Shown piece by piece: positions 21,069 through 29,838 of a stretch of DNA of 64,000 nt. The first letter of the stretch is position 1, and each line of letters begins with the position of its first letter. The notes beneath the pieces were generated by a model. The model did not search any database. It was not told where the DNA came from and was given only the letters and a program-made list of their open reading frames with translations. Source of the stretch: Arthrobacter sp. DNA4 (GTDB taxonomy: Bacteria > Actinomycetota > Actinomycetes > Actinomycetales > Micrococcaceae); contig NZ_CP101466.1 of NCBI RefSeq assembly GCF_024362385.1, positions 3,968,001 to 4,032,000 on the forward strand, in the 5' to 3' direction. The position numbers were made by a program, and so were the translations under genes.

Positions 21069-21114
21069 CTGCTCAATCCTCCCCTGTTGCGCAGACGTCC
21101 TGAATTCACCGATC

Positions 21115-22218
21115 ATGCTGTCCATGACCAGCACGCTTCCAGAAGCCGCCGCCCCAGAGGTCCGCGCCGCCGTCGCCCAGCTTCCCGCCTACGTGGTAAG
21201 CAAGAGCGCCCAGTCTGCCCTGACCGCGGCTCTTGCCTCGAACGAAAGCCACTTCACTCCCCTGCCGTCCGTCGTCGGCGCGATTGCCGCCGAGGCCGGC
21301 AGGATCCACCGGTACCCGAGCATGGGGGCGGTGGAAGCACGGGAGGCCATTGCCGCGCACTTCGGTGTCAGCGCTGATGAGGTTGCCGCCGGACCGGGAA
21401 GCTCCGGTGTGCTGCAGCAGATTATCTCCGCCGTCTGCTCGCACGGCGACGAGGTGGTGTACGCCTGGCGGTCCTTCGAGGCCTATCCCATCCTGGTGGC
21501 GGTGGCCGTCGCCGTTTCGGTCCCCGTGCCGCTGCTGGCAGATGAGCACCACGATCTCACGGCCATGGCTGCGGCCATTACGGAGCGCACCCGGCTGGTG
21601 ATCCTGTGCTCGCCGAACAACCCCACCGGGGTGTCCATCAGCGCGGAGGCGCTGGAGGAGTTCCTCCAGTCCGTCCCCCCGCGGGTACTGGTAGTGCTGG
21701 ACGAGGCGTATGTTGAGTTCCAGCGCGGCCCGGGCGTCGACTCCCTGCATTTCTACCGCCGCTACCCCAACCTCTGCATCCTGCGGACCTTCTCCAAGGC
21801 GTACGGGCTGGCTGGGCTGAGGATCGGCTACGCCATTGCCCGGCCGGAGATCGCCGAAGGCCTTCGGCGCACGGCCGTTCCTTTTGGCGTCAACAGGATG
21901 GCGCAGGCCGCCGCGGTCGCTTCGCTTGCTGCAGGGGACGAGATCCTTGAGCGCACCGAGGCGGTGGCGAAGGAACGGACCCGCGTGATCGGAGCACTTC
22001 GGGGCCTGGGCTGGGACGTCCCGGACAGCCAGGCGAACTTCTACTGGGTGCGGGCTTCGGACGACCTGCGCGTGCAACTCCTTGACGCGCTGGCCCAGGC
22101 CGACATCCTGGCACGCGGCTACGCGGTTGACGGCGTGCGCATCACCCTGGCCGATGCCGCCACCAATGACCGTGTGCTGGCTGTCCTGGCAGACCGCGGG
22201 CGGTTTGCAGCGCAGTGA
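21115..22218 (+). CDS. histidinol-phosphate / aromatic aminotransferase family protein
   Basis: A 367-residue class I/II PLP-dependent aminotransferase of the HisC/Pat type, moving an amino group between a 2-oxo acid (or imidazole acetol phosphate) and glutamate. Visible signatures are LASNESHFTPLPSV, RYPSMGAVEAREAIAAHFG, CSPNNPTGVSIS, VLDEAYVEF and the PLP lysine in RTFSKAYGLAGLRIGYA. Isolated from his genes and next to an AsnC regulator, it more likely works on aromatic amino acids than in histidine synthesis. ATGs at 21115 and 21124 are both possible; no ribosome site is clear. Its stop overlaps the start of the YitT gene by 4 nt. Confidence 0.88.
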   Translation: MLSMTSTLPEAAAPEVRAAVAQLPAYVVSKSAQSALTAALASNESHFTPLPSVVGAIAAEAGRIHRYPSMGAVEAREAIAAHFGVSADEVAAGPGSSGVLQQIISAVCSHGDEVVYAWRSFEAYPILVAVAVAVSVPVPLLADEHHDLTAMAAAITERTRLVILCSPNNPTGVSISAEALEEFLQSVPPRVLVVLDEAYVEFQRGPGVDSLHFYRRYPNLCILRTFSKAYGLAGLRIGYAIARPEIAEGLRRTAVPFGVNRMAQAAAVASLAAGDEILERTEAVAKERTRVIGALRGLGWDVPDSQANFYWVRASDDLRVQLLDALAQADILARGYAVDGVRITLADAATNDRVLAVLADRGRFAAQ

Positions 22219-22904
22219 GCACGTCCATAGAGGTCCATGCTGACGCAACCACTACTGCCCCGGCCACGCTCCTGGAAGAGCCGACGGCGGGACGTCCTGC
22301 GCCGCCGTCGGCCGTCCGCCATTCCGTGGTTGAGGACGTCCTGGGCATCCTGACCGGCACCTTTGCGGCGTCACTGGGCCTGTTCCTCCTCAAGTCCAGC
22401 GGCGCCGTCACCGGCGGCACCGCAGGCCTGGCGCTGTTGCTCAGCTACTCCGTTGCACTGCCGTTTGGTGTCATCTTCTTCACCGTGAACCTGCCGTTCT
22501 TCGCGCTGGCGGTCTGGAAGAAGGGGTGGAATTTCACCCTCCGCACCGGGGCGGCCATCGCCCTCGTTTCCGTGATGGCAAGCCTGCACCCTGCCGCGCT
22601 GGGGTCACTGAACCTCGACCCGGTGTACGGCGTGGTAGGCGGAAACCTGCTGGCCGGCGTCGGCCTCCTGATCCTGTTCCGGCACCAGTCCAGCCTGGGC
22701 GGCTTCAATATCCTTGCCCTGCTGCTGCAGGAGAAGCTGAACTGGCGCGCCGGATATGTGCAGATGGTGCTGGACGTTGCCATCGTGCTGGCATCGCTGG
22801 TCCTGGTGCCGCCGCTGCTGGTGGTGCTGTCCGCTGCCGGCGCCACGCTGCTGAACCTCATCCTTGCCCTGAACCACCGCCCGGGCCGCTACCTGGGTAA
22901 GTAG
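22215..22904 (+). CDS. YitT family membrane protein
   Basis: A 229-residue integral membrane protein with five to six hydrophobic helices (ILTGTFAASLGLFLLKSSG, GLALLLSYSVALPFGVIFF, VVGGNLLAGVGLLILF, MVLDVAIVLASLVLV). It matches the YitT/DUF161 family, including the conserved GGTAGLALLLSY and FRHQSSLGGFNILALLLQ segments. Its GTG start lies inside the aminotransferase stop (GTGA), so the two are coupled. YitT proteins are of unknown function; coupling to an aminotransferase under an AsnC regulator suggests export or uptake of an amino acid-related compound. Confidence 0.85.
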   Translation: MSTSIEVHADATTTAPATLLEEPTAGRPAPPSAVRHSVVEDVLGILTGTFAASLGLFLLKSSGAVTGGTAGLALLLSYSVALPFGVIFFTVNLPFFALAVWKKGWNFTLRTGAAIALVSVMASLHPAALGSLNLDPVYGVVGGNLLAGVGLLILFRHQSSLGGFNILALLLQEKLNWRAGYVQMVLDVAIVLASLVLVPPLLVVLSAAGATLLNLILALNHRPGRYLGK

Positions 22905-22978
22905 GTAGCCGGAACCCCGCCCTTTTATTCCCGGGAACCGGCTGAAATATCTGCAGGGGGACCGCTGTTGCCGCCACT

Positions 22979-23620
22979 ATGACAACAATCGGAATCATTG
23001 GTGCAGGACATATTGGCAGCCAGGTCGCACGGAAGGCCGTGGAACTGGGCTACGACGTGGTCATCAGCAACTCGCGCGGGCCGGAGACGCTCCATGACCT
23101 GGTGGCTGAGCTTGGCCCGAAGGCCCGGGCTGCCACGGCAGCCGAAGCGGCAGCCGCGGGCGACTTCGCAGTGGTGACCGTCCCGCTGAAAAACTACAAG
23201 GACGTCCCGGTGGAGCCGCTGGCCGTCAAGGTTGTGATCGACACGAACAACTACTACTGGGAGCGGGACGGCAGGATCCCCGCCCTGGACAACGGCGAGG
23301 CCACCACCTCCGGGCTGCTGCAGGAGCACCTGCCGCAGTCCAAGGTGGCCAAGGGCTTCAACCACATCATGGCCGCGGACATCACCACCGACGGATCACC
23401 CGCCGGCACCCCCGACCGGCGCGCCCTGGCCACCGCCAGCGACTATCCGGAAGCAGCCGAGCTCGTGACCCGCCTCTACGACGAATTCGGTTTCGACACC
23501 GTCAATGTTGGCCCGCTCTCGGAGAGCTGGCGTGTGGAGCGGGACCGTCCGGCTTACGTGAAGCGGCAGACCGCCGCCCAGCTGAAGGACAACCTGGCCA
23601 AGGCTCCGCGCACCATCTGA
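22979..23620 (+). CDS. NAD(P)-binding reductase of the F420-dependent type
   Basis: A 213-residue Rossmann-fold protein. The NADP site is TIGIIGAGHIGSQVARKA at the N terminus. It resembles the NADPH:F420 oxidoreductase-like and NAD(P)-binding domain proteins (PF03807), with VVTVPLKNYKDVP, VVIDTNNYYWERDG and KGFNHIMAADI as family-like segments. Its substrate is unknown. It stands alone, 74 bp after the YitT gene, and ends before a strong terminator. Confidence 0.82.
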   Translation: MTTIGIIGAGHIGSQVARKAVELGYDVVISNSRGPETLHDLVAELGPKARAATAAEAAAAGDFAVVTVPLKNYKDVPVEPLAVKVVIDTNNYYWERDGRIPALDNGEATTSGLLQEHLPQSKVAKGFNHIMAADITTDGSPAGTPDRRALATASDYPEAAELVTRLYDEFGFDTVNVGPLSESWRVERDRPAYVKRQTAAQLKDNLAKAPRTI

Positions 23621-23665
23621 TCCGTCTTGCCGGATCCCCCCAGGCGATTCCGGATCCCCCAGGCC

Positions 23666-23699
23666 AAACTGGTAAGCAGTTCCTGCTGCTTACCAGTTT
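23666..23699. terminator. strong bidirectional hairpin
   Basis: AAACTGGTAAGCAG and its exact complement CTGCTTACCAGTTT form a 14-bp stem with a 6-nt loop between two converging genes. CGTTT follows on the plus strand. Confidence 0.75.
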
Positions 23700-23711
23700 C
23701 GTTTAACGGCA

Positions 23712-24626
23712 CTACTTCCGGGCCGGAACCAACACCACTTCGAACGGGCTGGGCGGCTGGTTGAACTGCGCATTCACGGCGGCCAGCGTATTTCCGAACA
23801 GGGCCACGGTAGTGGGGACATTGAACGAGTCGCTCTTGATCGTGCCTTCCACAACGCCGGAGGACAGGTCCCCGGACAGGTCAATGCGGGCTATCTGGTT
23901 CAGCTGGTTCTGGACCGCCCACAAGGTGCCGCCGCGCACCAGGATGCCGTCCACGAAGGGGACGCTGACGCCCTCAATGGCTGCGCTCTCCCCCGTTTCA
24001 GGGTTGACCGTGTATACCGCGCCGTCGGCTGTATGCGCCACCAGCAGGACGTTGCCGTCGTCAGCCGAGGCAATGCCGTTGAGGTTGAAGTCCGGTGTGA
24101 GGTCCGCAGCCGGGCCGCTTAGCTTCAGGGTCTTCACCGTGCCCAGTTCACCGTCTTCTCCCACCGGCAGGAAGTAGAGTTCCGCCGCGGCCGAATTGGT
24201 GAACCAGGCGCCCCCGCTGGTCAGGGTGACGTCGTTGATGAATCCCTTGGCCAGGTCAAAATCGGCCACAGGTTTGCCGGTGACGGTGTCGTAGACGAAA
24301 GCCTTGCCGGTGGTGGCGCCCGCCACGAACAACAGGTTGTGGCAGGGATCGGCCTTCATTCCGGCGGCTGCGCGCCCCTCGGGGGCGTGTATGAAGCGGG
24401 TGGCGGTGCTTTGGCGGAGGTTACCGCGGAAAATATCACCCGTGGTGAGTTCCCCTGCGTAAAAAGTCCTCCCCTCCCCCGCCGCGATGCCCTCCGCGGA
24501 GGTGGCGCCGTCGAGCACTATCTCCCCTGATCGGGGCGCGGCCGACGCCGGAACGGCTGTGGGGAGGAGCAGTGAAAGCAGGGCGACAAGTCCCGCGGCG
24601 GCACGGCGGCGTACTGTTCGGCGCAT
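23712..24626 (-). CDS. secreted beta-propeller protein (SMP-30/NHL-like)
   Basis: A 304-residue exported protein with a signal peptide (RRTVRRRAAAGLVALLSLLL to ASA, about 28 residues). The rest is repeating beta-propeller sequence of the SMP-30/gluconolactonase/NHL kind, with repeated motifs such as EGIAAGEGRTFYAGELTTGD, FINDVTLTSGGAWFTNS, LNGIASADDGNVLLVAHTADG and VDGILVRGGTLWAVQNQLNQ. The catalytic metal residues of true lactonases cannot be assigned, so an enzymatic role is not claimed. It converges on the reductase gene and is divergent from the small lipoprotein gene. Confidence 0.75.
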   Translation of the reverse strand: MRRTVRRRAAAGLVALLSLLLPTAVPASAAPRSGEIVLDGATSAEGIAAGEGRTFYAGELTTGDIFRGNLRQSTATRFIHAPEGRAAAGMKADPCHNLLFVAGATTGKAFVYDTVTGKPVADFDLAKGFINDVTLTSGGAWFTNSAAAELYFLPVGEDGELGTVKTLKLSGPAADLTPDFNLNGIASADDGNVLLVAHTADGAVYTVNPETGESAAIEGVSVPFVDGILVRGGTLWAVQNQLNQIARIDLSGDLSSGVVEGTIKSDSFNVPTTVALFGNTLAAVNAQFNQPPSPFEVVLVPARK

Positions 24627-24782
24627 GCTGGTTCCTTAGTCTGGTTTGATGCGCGCGGGGCCCATCCGCGGAAGCTCCGCACGATTGGTACTGCCAGTTT
24701 AAGCGCCGGTATTGGGCTTGCGAAGGCATGGGGGTACCCAATCTGCTTACAATCGAAACCTCTGACCACTACCGAGGGACCC

Positions 24783-25133
24783 ATGAAGAAATTCGCCACA
24801 GCCCTGTTTGCCGCCGGCCTCGTTGCTTCTGCTACGGCCTGCACCGCCACACACCAACTGACCACCGCTGAGACCTGCGAGCGGATCCAGGCCGTTGTGT
24901 CGAACCCCGCTAACAACGCCGACAAGACGGGCATGAACAACCTCGCCAACCAGATCCGTCCCATCCACGCCGTGGCCTCGGACGACCTCAAGCCTGCCCT
25001 GGCACAGATCCTGGCGTACACGGACGAACAGGCCAAGGAGAACCCGGACAAGGACAAGCTTGCCGATTTGCAGTCCGGCTACCAGGAGGCCGGCAGCACC
25101 TACAGCAAGTTCTGCGGCCAGGGCGCCCAGTAG
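24783..25133 (+). CDS. small putative lipoprotein
   Basis: A 116-residue exported protein. Residues 1-20 form a lipoprotein signal with the lipobox SATAC, so Cys20 should be lipidated and the protein anchored on the outer face of the membrane. The mature part is helical and contains two further Cys residues (TAETCERI, KFCGQGAQ) that could form a disulfide. Similar small lipoproteins occur in related actinobacteria; no function is known. Confidence 0.7.
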   Translation: MKKFATALFAAGLVASATACTATHQLTTAETCERIQAVVSNPANNADKTGMNNLANQIRPIHAVASDDLKPALAQILAYTDEQAKENPDKDKLADLQSGYQEAGSTYSKFCGQGAQ

Positions 25134-25174
25134 TCAGCTGATCCAGCCCGGGCGTCCAATTCGCCCGGGCTGCG

Positions 25175-26107
25175 TCACAGCGTGGCCGGATCCGTGTTGG
25201 CACCGCAGAGGATGACGGCAACGCGCTCGTTCGTCCCCGGTACATACGCGCCGGAGGTCAACGCAGCGTAGGCTGCTGCAGCGCCGTGTTCCACCACGAT
25301 CCGGTAGTCGTTCCAGAGTGCCGAGCGTGCGGCAATGATGTCAGCGTCGCTGACAAGGACGCTTTCGACGCCGCAGCGGACCGCCACTGAGAAGCCGATG
25401 TCGCCTGCGCGGCGGGCACCCAGGGAGTCGGCCGCGATACCCGATACGGCGACGTCCACCGGCTCACCGGCTGCCAGGGCGGCGTGCAGGGTCGGCGCTG
25501 TTTCCGGTTCGACGGCCACCACTTTGGCTGAGCCCTCGACGGCGGCGGCTACCCCCGCCATCAGCCCGCCGCCGCCCACTGCCACCAGGACGGTGTCCAC
25601 GTCCGGCACCTGCTCCAGCAGCTCGGAGCCCACTGTTCCGGCACCGGCAGCGATTTCGGGCTGGTCATAGGCGTGGCAGTAAACCGCGCCGGTTTCCTCG
25701 GCGTGGGCCACGGCGGCCTGGTAGGCGGCCGCGTACTCCGCCCCGCCCTGCACCACGGTGGCACCGATGGCCCGCAGCTTGGCGACCTTGACGGCGGGCG
25801 CGGCTTCCGGGACAAAGACGGTGGCCGGAACCCCCAGCTGCTTCGCGGCATAGGCATTGGCCAGCCCCGCGTTTCCGCCGGATGCCACCACGACGCCGAC
25901 GCCGCCCCTGAGTTCCCCGCGCTCCTTGGCGGTCAGGATGCGGTTGAGCGCGCCGCGGGCCTTGAATGTGCCCGTGTGCTGCATGAACTCGCATTTGAAC
26001 CAGACCTGGCCGTCGGACAGGCCCAGGTCCGCCTCCATCACCGGCGTTCTGCGAATAAGGCCGGCTGTCCGGCGCGCGGCCTCGTCAATGTCGGTGCGGG
26101 AGATCAT
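25175..26107 (-). CDS. threonine/serine dehydratase family PLP enzyme
   Basis: A 310-residue fold-type II PLP enzyme that should deaminate threonine or serine to the 2-oxo acid. The PLP lysine is in GTFKARGALN, the substrate loop in ASGGNAGLANAY, the phosphate-binding Gly loop in VGGGGLMAGV, and the C-terminal LCGANTD segment holds the pyridine nitrogen contact. It is shorter than biosynthetic IlvA and lacks its ACT-like regulatory domain, so a catabolic or serine racemase-like role is more likely. It lies 2 bp after a small acidic protein gene on the same strand and may be co-transcribed with it. Confidence 0.9.
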   Translation of the reverse strand: MISRTDIDEAARRTAGLIRRTPVMEADLGLSDGQVWFKCEFMQHTGTFKARGALNRILTAKERGELRGGVGVVVASGGNAGLANAYAAKQLGVPATVFVPEAAPAVKVAKLRAIGATVVQGGAEYAAAYQAAVAHAEETGAVYCHAYDQPEIAAGAGTVGSELLEQVPDVDTVLVAVGGGGLMAGVAAAVEGSAKVVAVEPETAPTLHAALAAGEPVDVAVSGIAADSLGARRAGDIGFSVAVRCGVESVLVSDADIIAARSALWNDYRIVVEHGAAAAYAALTSGAYVPGTNERVAVILCGANTDPATL

Positions 26108-26109
26108 GC

Positions 26110-26388
26110 CTAGACTTCGTCGTCCCAGGTACCCGGCTCCCCCAGCGCCTCTTCCGGCTTGCTTTCCTCCGGTTTGTTGGCGCCGGCCGCGTCCCCGCCC
26201 CCAACATACGCCGCCGGAACGGTTCCGGCGGCGTGGACCTGCTGTTCCTCACGGATGTTCGCCGCGCCCGGCTGTTCGGGGTGCTGCCCGGACTGGGGTG
26301 CATTCTTGGCGGCCTCCCTGGCTTCGTCCGGATCGCCCGGGCCCCGGAGGTCTGCGGTGTTCTGGGGATCGTCGCTGGAAACGGTCAT
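26110..26388 (-). CDS. small hydrophilic hypothetical protein
   Basis: A 92-residue protein rich in Ala, Glu, Pro, Asp and Gln with no membrane segment, probably disordered (DDPQNTADLRGPGDPDEAR, ANKPEESKPEEALGEPGTW). The ATG follows AAAGGCAGGACC. It sits directly upstream of the dehydratase gene, which starts 2 bp after its stop. Three 15-bp repeats lie in its leader. Function unknown; a stress-related disordered protein is one guess from composition only. Confidence 0.6.
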   Translation of the reverse strand: MTVSSDDPQNTADLRGPGDPDEAREAAKNAPQSGQHPEQPGAANIREEQQVHAAGTVPAAYVGGGDAAGANKPEESKPEEALGEPGTWDDEV

Positions 26389-26407
26389 GGTCCTGCCTTT
26401 CACCTGG

Positions 26408-26452
26408 GAACTGCCTGTTCTGCAGTTGCCTGTTGTGGAACTGCCTGCCCGG
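26408..26452. repeat. three tandem 15-bp repeats in a leader region
   Basis: GAACTGCCTGTTCTG, CAGTTGCCTGTTGTG and GAACTGCCTGCCCGG stand head-to-tail, 20-64 bp upstream of the 92-residue protein gene. The 276-bp gap to the MatC-like gene holds nothing else recognisable. They could be regulator sites in a leader or a slipped tandem duplication. Confidence 0.6.
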
Positions 26453-26664
26453 CCGGGGAGACCCCTTCCGGGCCTCCAGCCTACGGTCTCGAGGCAGCCG
26501 ACGGCGCCTTCCGGCGCGCAATTCCCAGGAGCCCGGCGCGCGATTCCCGGCAGCGTCGAATGGAATGTCATGATGCTTTCCATGGGCAAGCCGCACCCCG
26601 CGTGCTTGCCCCCGTGACCGGTGGCATGTTCAACCAGGCAGCCGCCACGAGACCGGAGCCTGCC

Positions 26665-27921
26665 ATGACCGCTATCCAGATCATCCCGCTGGTGATCCTC
26701 GTGGCGATGTTCGTCATCGCCACCAAATGGCCGCTGAACATCGGGGTGATGGGGCTGGTGGCCTCCTTCGGCGTCGGCTATTTCATGCTGGGGATGTCGG
26801 ACCGGGAGATCCTGGCGGAGTTTCCCGCCAGCATCGTCTTGACCATCATTGGCGTCACCTACTTCTTCAGCATGGCCCAGCGGAACGGCACCATCGACAT
26901 CATCGTCAAGGGCTGCGTGCGGATGGTCCGGGGAAAGACCCTGCTGCTGCCGTGGGTGTTCTTCCTGATCGCCGCCGCGCTGACCTCGCTCGGCACCTTC
27001 TCCCCCGCCGCCATCGCGCTGCTCGCTCCAGCAGCGCTCGGATTCGCCTACGAATCGAGGATCCACCCCGTACTCATGGGCGCGTTCATCATCAACGGCG
27101 CCCACGCCGGCGGCTTCTCCCCGCTGTCCGTTGCCGGTGTGCTGGTGCATGACATCGCCCTGAAGAACCATTTCCCAATCGCCCAGGGCGGCCTGTTCAC
27201 TGCCAGCTTCGCCGTGAACCTGATCCTCTCAGTGCTCACCATTGTCCTGTTCGCCCTGATCGGCAGGCTGCGTGACGGCACCGCGGGTCAGCACGCGGAC
27301 ATCGACACCTCCGCCACCGGACGCCCGCACGGACAGCAGGTCCTGACCCTGGTCCTGATCGCCGTGATGCTGGCAGCCACCCTCGGTTTCCACCTGCCCA
27401 TCGGCTTTGTGGCCCTCTCCGCAGGCCTGCTCCTGGCATTCATCAACATCAAGGAGCACAAGACCTTCATCGGCGGCATTTCCTGGTCCACGGTCCTGCT
27501 GGTTGCCGGGATGATCACGTACGTCTCCCTGCTGGAGCACGTAGGGGTCATCGACACCCTTGCCGAGCAGGCCCTGGCCCTGGGTACGCCGCTGCTGATC
27601 GCGCTGGTCCTGTGTTATGTGATCGGTGTCGGCTCGGCCTTCGCTTCCTCCACCGCCCTGCTCACCGCGTTCATACCCCTGGCCGGACCCCTCCTGGCCA
27701 CGAGCTCGCTCAGCGCCTCCGGAACTGTTGCCGCGCTGGCCATCGCAGCCACCGTCGTCGACGTCTCCCCCTTCTCCACTGACGGCGCACTGGTGGTGGC
27801 CAATGCCCGGGATCACGACCGGCAACGGGTCTACAAGCAGCTGACGTTCTATGCGGGCGGCGTGGTGCTGGTGGCGCCTGCCCTGGCCTGGGCGCTGCTG
27901 GTACCCACCAACATCATGTAG
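26665..27921 (+). CDS. MatC-like dicarboxylate carrier / SLC13-type permease
   Basis: A 418-residue membrane carrier with about ten to twelve hydrophobic helices. The N-terminal 150 residues resemble the MatC N-terminal domain (malonate or dicarboxylate carrier), with IQIIPLVILVAMFVIATKWP, ASIVLTIIGVTYFFSMAQRN and FSPAAIALLAPAALG. The second half shows the ion-transporter pattern GISWSTVLLVAGMITYVSLL and VDVSPFSTDGALVVANA. It should import a small di- or monocarboxylate with protons or sodium. The start follows CCGGAGCCTGCC. It stands alone and its substrate is not shown. Confidence 0.85.
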   Translation: MTAIQIIPLVILVAMFVIATKWPLNIGVMGLVASFGVGYFMLGMSDREILAEFPASIVLTIIGVTYFFSMAQRNGTIDIIVKGCVRMVRGKTLLLPWVFFLIAAALTSLGTFSPAAIALLAPAALGFAYESRIHPVLMGAFIINGAHAGGFSPLSVAGVLVHDIALKNHFPIAQGGLFTASFAVNLILSVLTIVLFALIGRLRDGTAGQHADIDTSATGRPHGQQVLTLVLIAVMLAATLGFHLPIGFVALSAGLLLAFINIKEHKTFIGGISWSTVLLVAGMITYVSLLEHVGVIDTLAEQALALGTPLLIALVLCYVIGVGSAFASSTALLTAFIPLAGPLLATSSLSASGTVAALAIAATVVDVSPFSTDGALVVANARDHDRQRVYKQLTFYAGGVVLVAPALAWALLVPTNIM

Positions 27922-28086
27922 GTCCTGGTTCCATCCCGACCCTCCGGGCCAGCGGGCCGGGCTCGACCCGGTCCAGACCCTCTGAAGGGCCGTCATGCAG
28001 TTTCGCATCGTCCCTGCCTGTGAACTCCAGCTCATCCGGGACATTGCGCCCGCTCCCGCCGTTAAAGGATCGGCGGAGGAGGCCGG

Positions 28087-28653
28087 ATGATCATTGTGCT
28101 GACAGGCATCGACGGATCGGGAAAGTCGACGGCGGCCCGCGCCCTGGTTTCGATGGTGCGGGCCCGCGGTGGACGGGCCTTGCTGGTGAGCAACCATGCG
28201 GGCCGGCGGGTCATGTCCCTGGCCGCGGCCAGGCTGGGAGTGCGGCTGCCGGACAGGGTGGCAGACCGAATCGAAACCCTTCTCCGGGTGGGCAACGTGC
28301 TGGTATCGCACCTGCGCGCCAGCCGCTTCGACGGCCTGGTGGTCATGGACCGCCACCTTCACTGCCAGCTGGCACTGCGGCACGCAAAAGGGCTGTCCCG
28401 GGGACGATTCCTCCCCTGGCTGTTGGCCCGGCTGCCGCAACCGGACGCCGTCTTCCATCTGGACATCGACCACGCCGAAGCGCACCGCCGCATCATTGCC
28501 CGCGGGAGGGATTCGGAGAGCCTCGCTGACCTTGCTGCCTTCCACCACGGGTACCGGGAACTGCCGGAGTACACGGGCTTTTTGCGGATAGACGCCTCCG
28601 CACCGGCCGACGAGGTCGCGGCGGAGCTGAATTCCCGGCTGGAGTTCGCGTAG
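28087..28653 (+). CDS. thymidylate kinase-like P-loop kinase
   Basis: A 188-residue nucleotide kinase-like protein. Walker A is LTGIDGSGKSTAAR (residues 5-18), and a DR-type motif is in VVMDRHLHCQLALRHAKG, as in thymidylate kinases; FHLDIDHAEAHRRIIARGRD resembles the LID region. It is shorter and more divergent than housekeeping Tmk and likely phosphorylates another nucleoside monophosphate or sugar. A GGAGGAGGCCGG site precedes the ATG. It is alone on its strand and ends before a strong terminator shared with the lipoprotein gene. Confidence 0.75.
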   Translation: MIIVLTGIDGSGKSTAARALVSMVRARGGRALLVSNHAGRRVMSLAAARLGVRLPDRVADRIETLLRVGNVLVSHLRASRFDGLVVMDRHLHCQLALRHAKGLSRGRFLPWLLARLPQPDAVFHLDIDHAEAHRRIIARGRDSESLADLAAFHHGYRELPEYTGFLRIDASAPADEVAAELNSRLEFA

Positions 28654-28737
28654 ACCTGAGGGCCACGCAGGACACGACGCGCAGACCGGCTCGGGCACGC
28701 AGGGAGCGGGCCCACGAAGCTGTGGCCCGGCACAGAT

Positions 28738-28767
28738 GCGGGCCAGGACTTTGCAGTCCTGGCCCGC
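28738..28767. terminator. strong bidirectional hairpin
   Basis: GCGGGCCAGGACT and AGTCCTGGCCCGC form a perfect 13-bp stem with a TTGC loop between two converging genes. Confidence 0.75.
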
Positions 28768-28788
28768 CTCCACGCTGCGGAGTTGCGG

Positions 28789-29664
28789 CTACCGCGAGGC
28801 AGTCGGGGAGGCCGACGACGAGGCGCCGCTGCCCGAGGACATCGTCGCCGAAGAGGTGGACGAGGCAGTCGACGAAGCCGAGCCACTCGGCGAGGACGTG
28901 CCCATTGAACCCGACGAACCGGTGGAGGACGGGCTGGAAGTTGCGCCCCCGCCGTCGGCCTTCTTCAACACGTCATTGATGAGGCCCTCAAGTTCCTTCT
29001 GGTCCTTGTCACCCAGGTCGGTGCCGCTCTTCGTGGCAACCACCAGCAGGCGCCCCTGCGCGGCGGAAACCTGCATCAGCTTCTGCTGGTTGTCACCGCT
29101 GCGGGTGCTGACGGTGGCGAAGGTCTTGTCCGCGTCGGTGTCCGCCTTCAGTTCCTTGCTGGACACGTCGTATTTCTGGCCCAGCGCGGAGACCGAGAAC
29201 TTGGCGCACTGGTCCATCTTGCCGCTGATGTCGTTCAGTGTCTTTACGGCATCCGGGCCGTCGCTGCCGGACTGGGCCGACAGGCTGCGGGGCTGGTTAC
29301 CGTCGGATAGCGCCACGGCAACGTCACCGTTTTCCACCTTGTCCAGCAGGCCCGCCGTGGCAATGTCCTTGCAGTCCTTGGGATCGACGGTTGCCGTGCT
29401 CATGAGCAGGTTGGCGATGTTTCCGCCCTGGTCAACCTGTTCCTTGGAGTACAGCTTGAGCTCGTTGCCGTCGGCGTCCTTCATCCCCGAGATGAGGTCG
29501 CGGAGCTGATCCTCCGAGTACACCTTGGCGTCAGCAGTCTGGCTGGCGGACGCCGACGCCGTCGCCGAACCCGACGGGCTGGCAGTACCACTGCCCCCTC
29601 CCGAACAGCCGGCCAACGCCAGCATCGCCGCAGCCATGACTCCAAGCGCAGAAACTTTTCGCAT
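28789..29664 (-). CDS. putative secreted lipoprotein with Ser/Thr-rich ends
   Basis: A 291-residue lipoprotein. The signal MRKVSALGVMAAAMLALAGC ends in the lipobox with Cys20. A Ser/Ala/Thr linker follows, then a folded domain (about 50-230, with DCKDIATAGLLDKV and KMDQCAKFSVS, a probable disulfide pair) and a long C-terminal tail of Ser, Thr, Gly and Ala (residues 235-291). The ATG at 29664 has GGAGG at 9-nt spacing, which favours it over the GTG three codons earlier. No known ligand domain is recognised; related lipoproteins in Micrococcaceae are unannotated. Confidence 0.75.
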   Translation of the reverse strand: MRKVSALGVMAAAMLALAGCSGGGSGTASPSGSATASASASQTADAKVYSEDQLRDLISGMKDADGNELKLYSKEQVDQGGNIANLLMSTATVDPKDCKDIATAGLLDKVENGDVAVALSDGNQPRSLSAQSGSDGPDAVKTLNDISGKMDQCAKFSVSALGQKYDVSSKELKADTDADKTFATVSTRSGDNQQKLMQVSAAQGRLLVVATKSGTDLGDKDQKELEGLINDVLKKADGGGATSSPSSTGSSGSMGTSSPSGSASSTASSTSSATMSSGSGASSSASPTASR

Positions 29665-29838
29665 CAGGTTCACCCTCCGAAATAGACAGCATGCTTAGCA
29701 CTTTCACTGTAAAGGTTCCCACTGGCACGGTGAAATAACGGCACGGAGGAAGTTTGCCTGATAGTGCCGCGTGCAGGATTTGTGCCGAATGCCCGCGGGG
29801 CCGTTGTGGAATAATCCGTGGCGGGAGGCGAGTGGACC

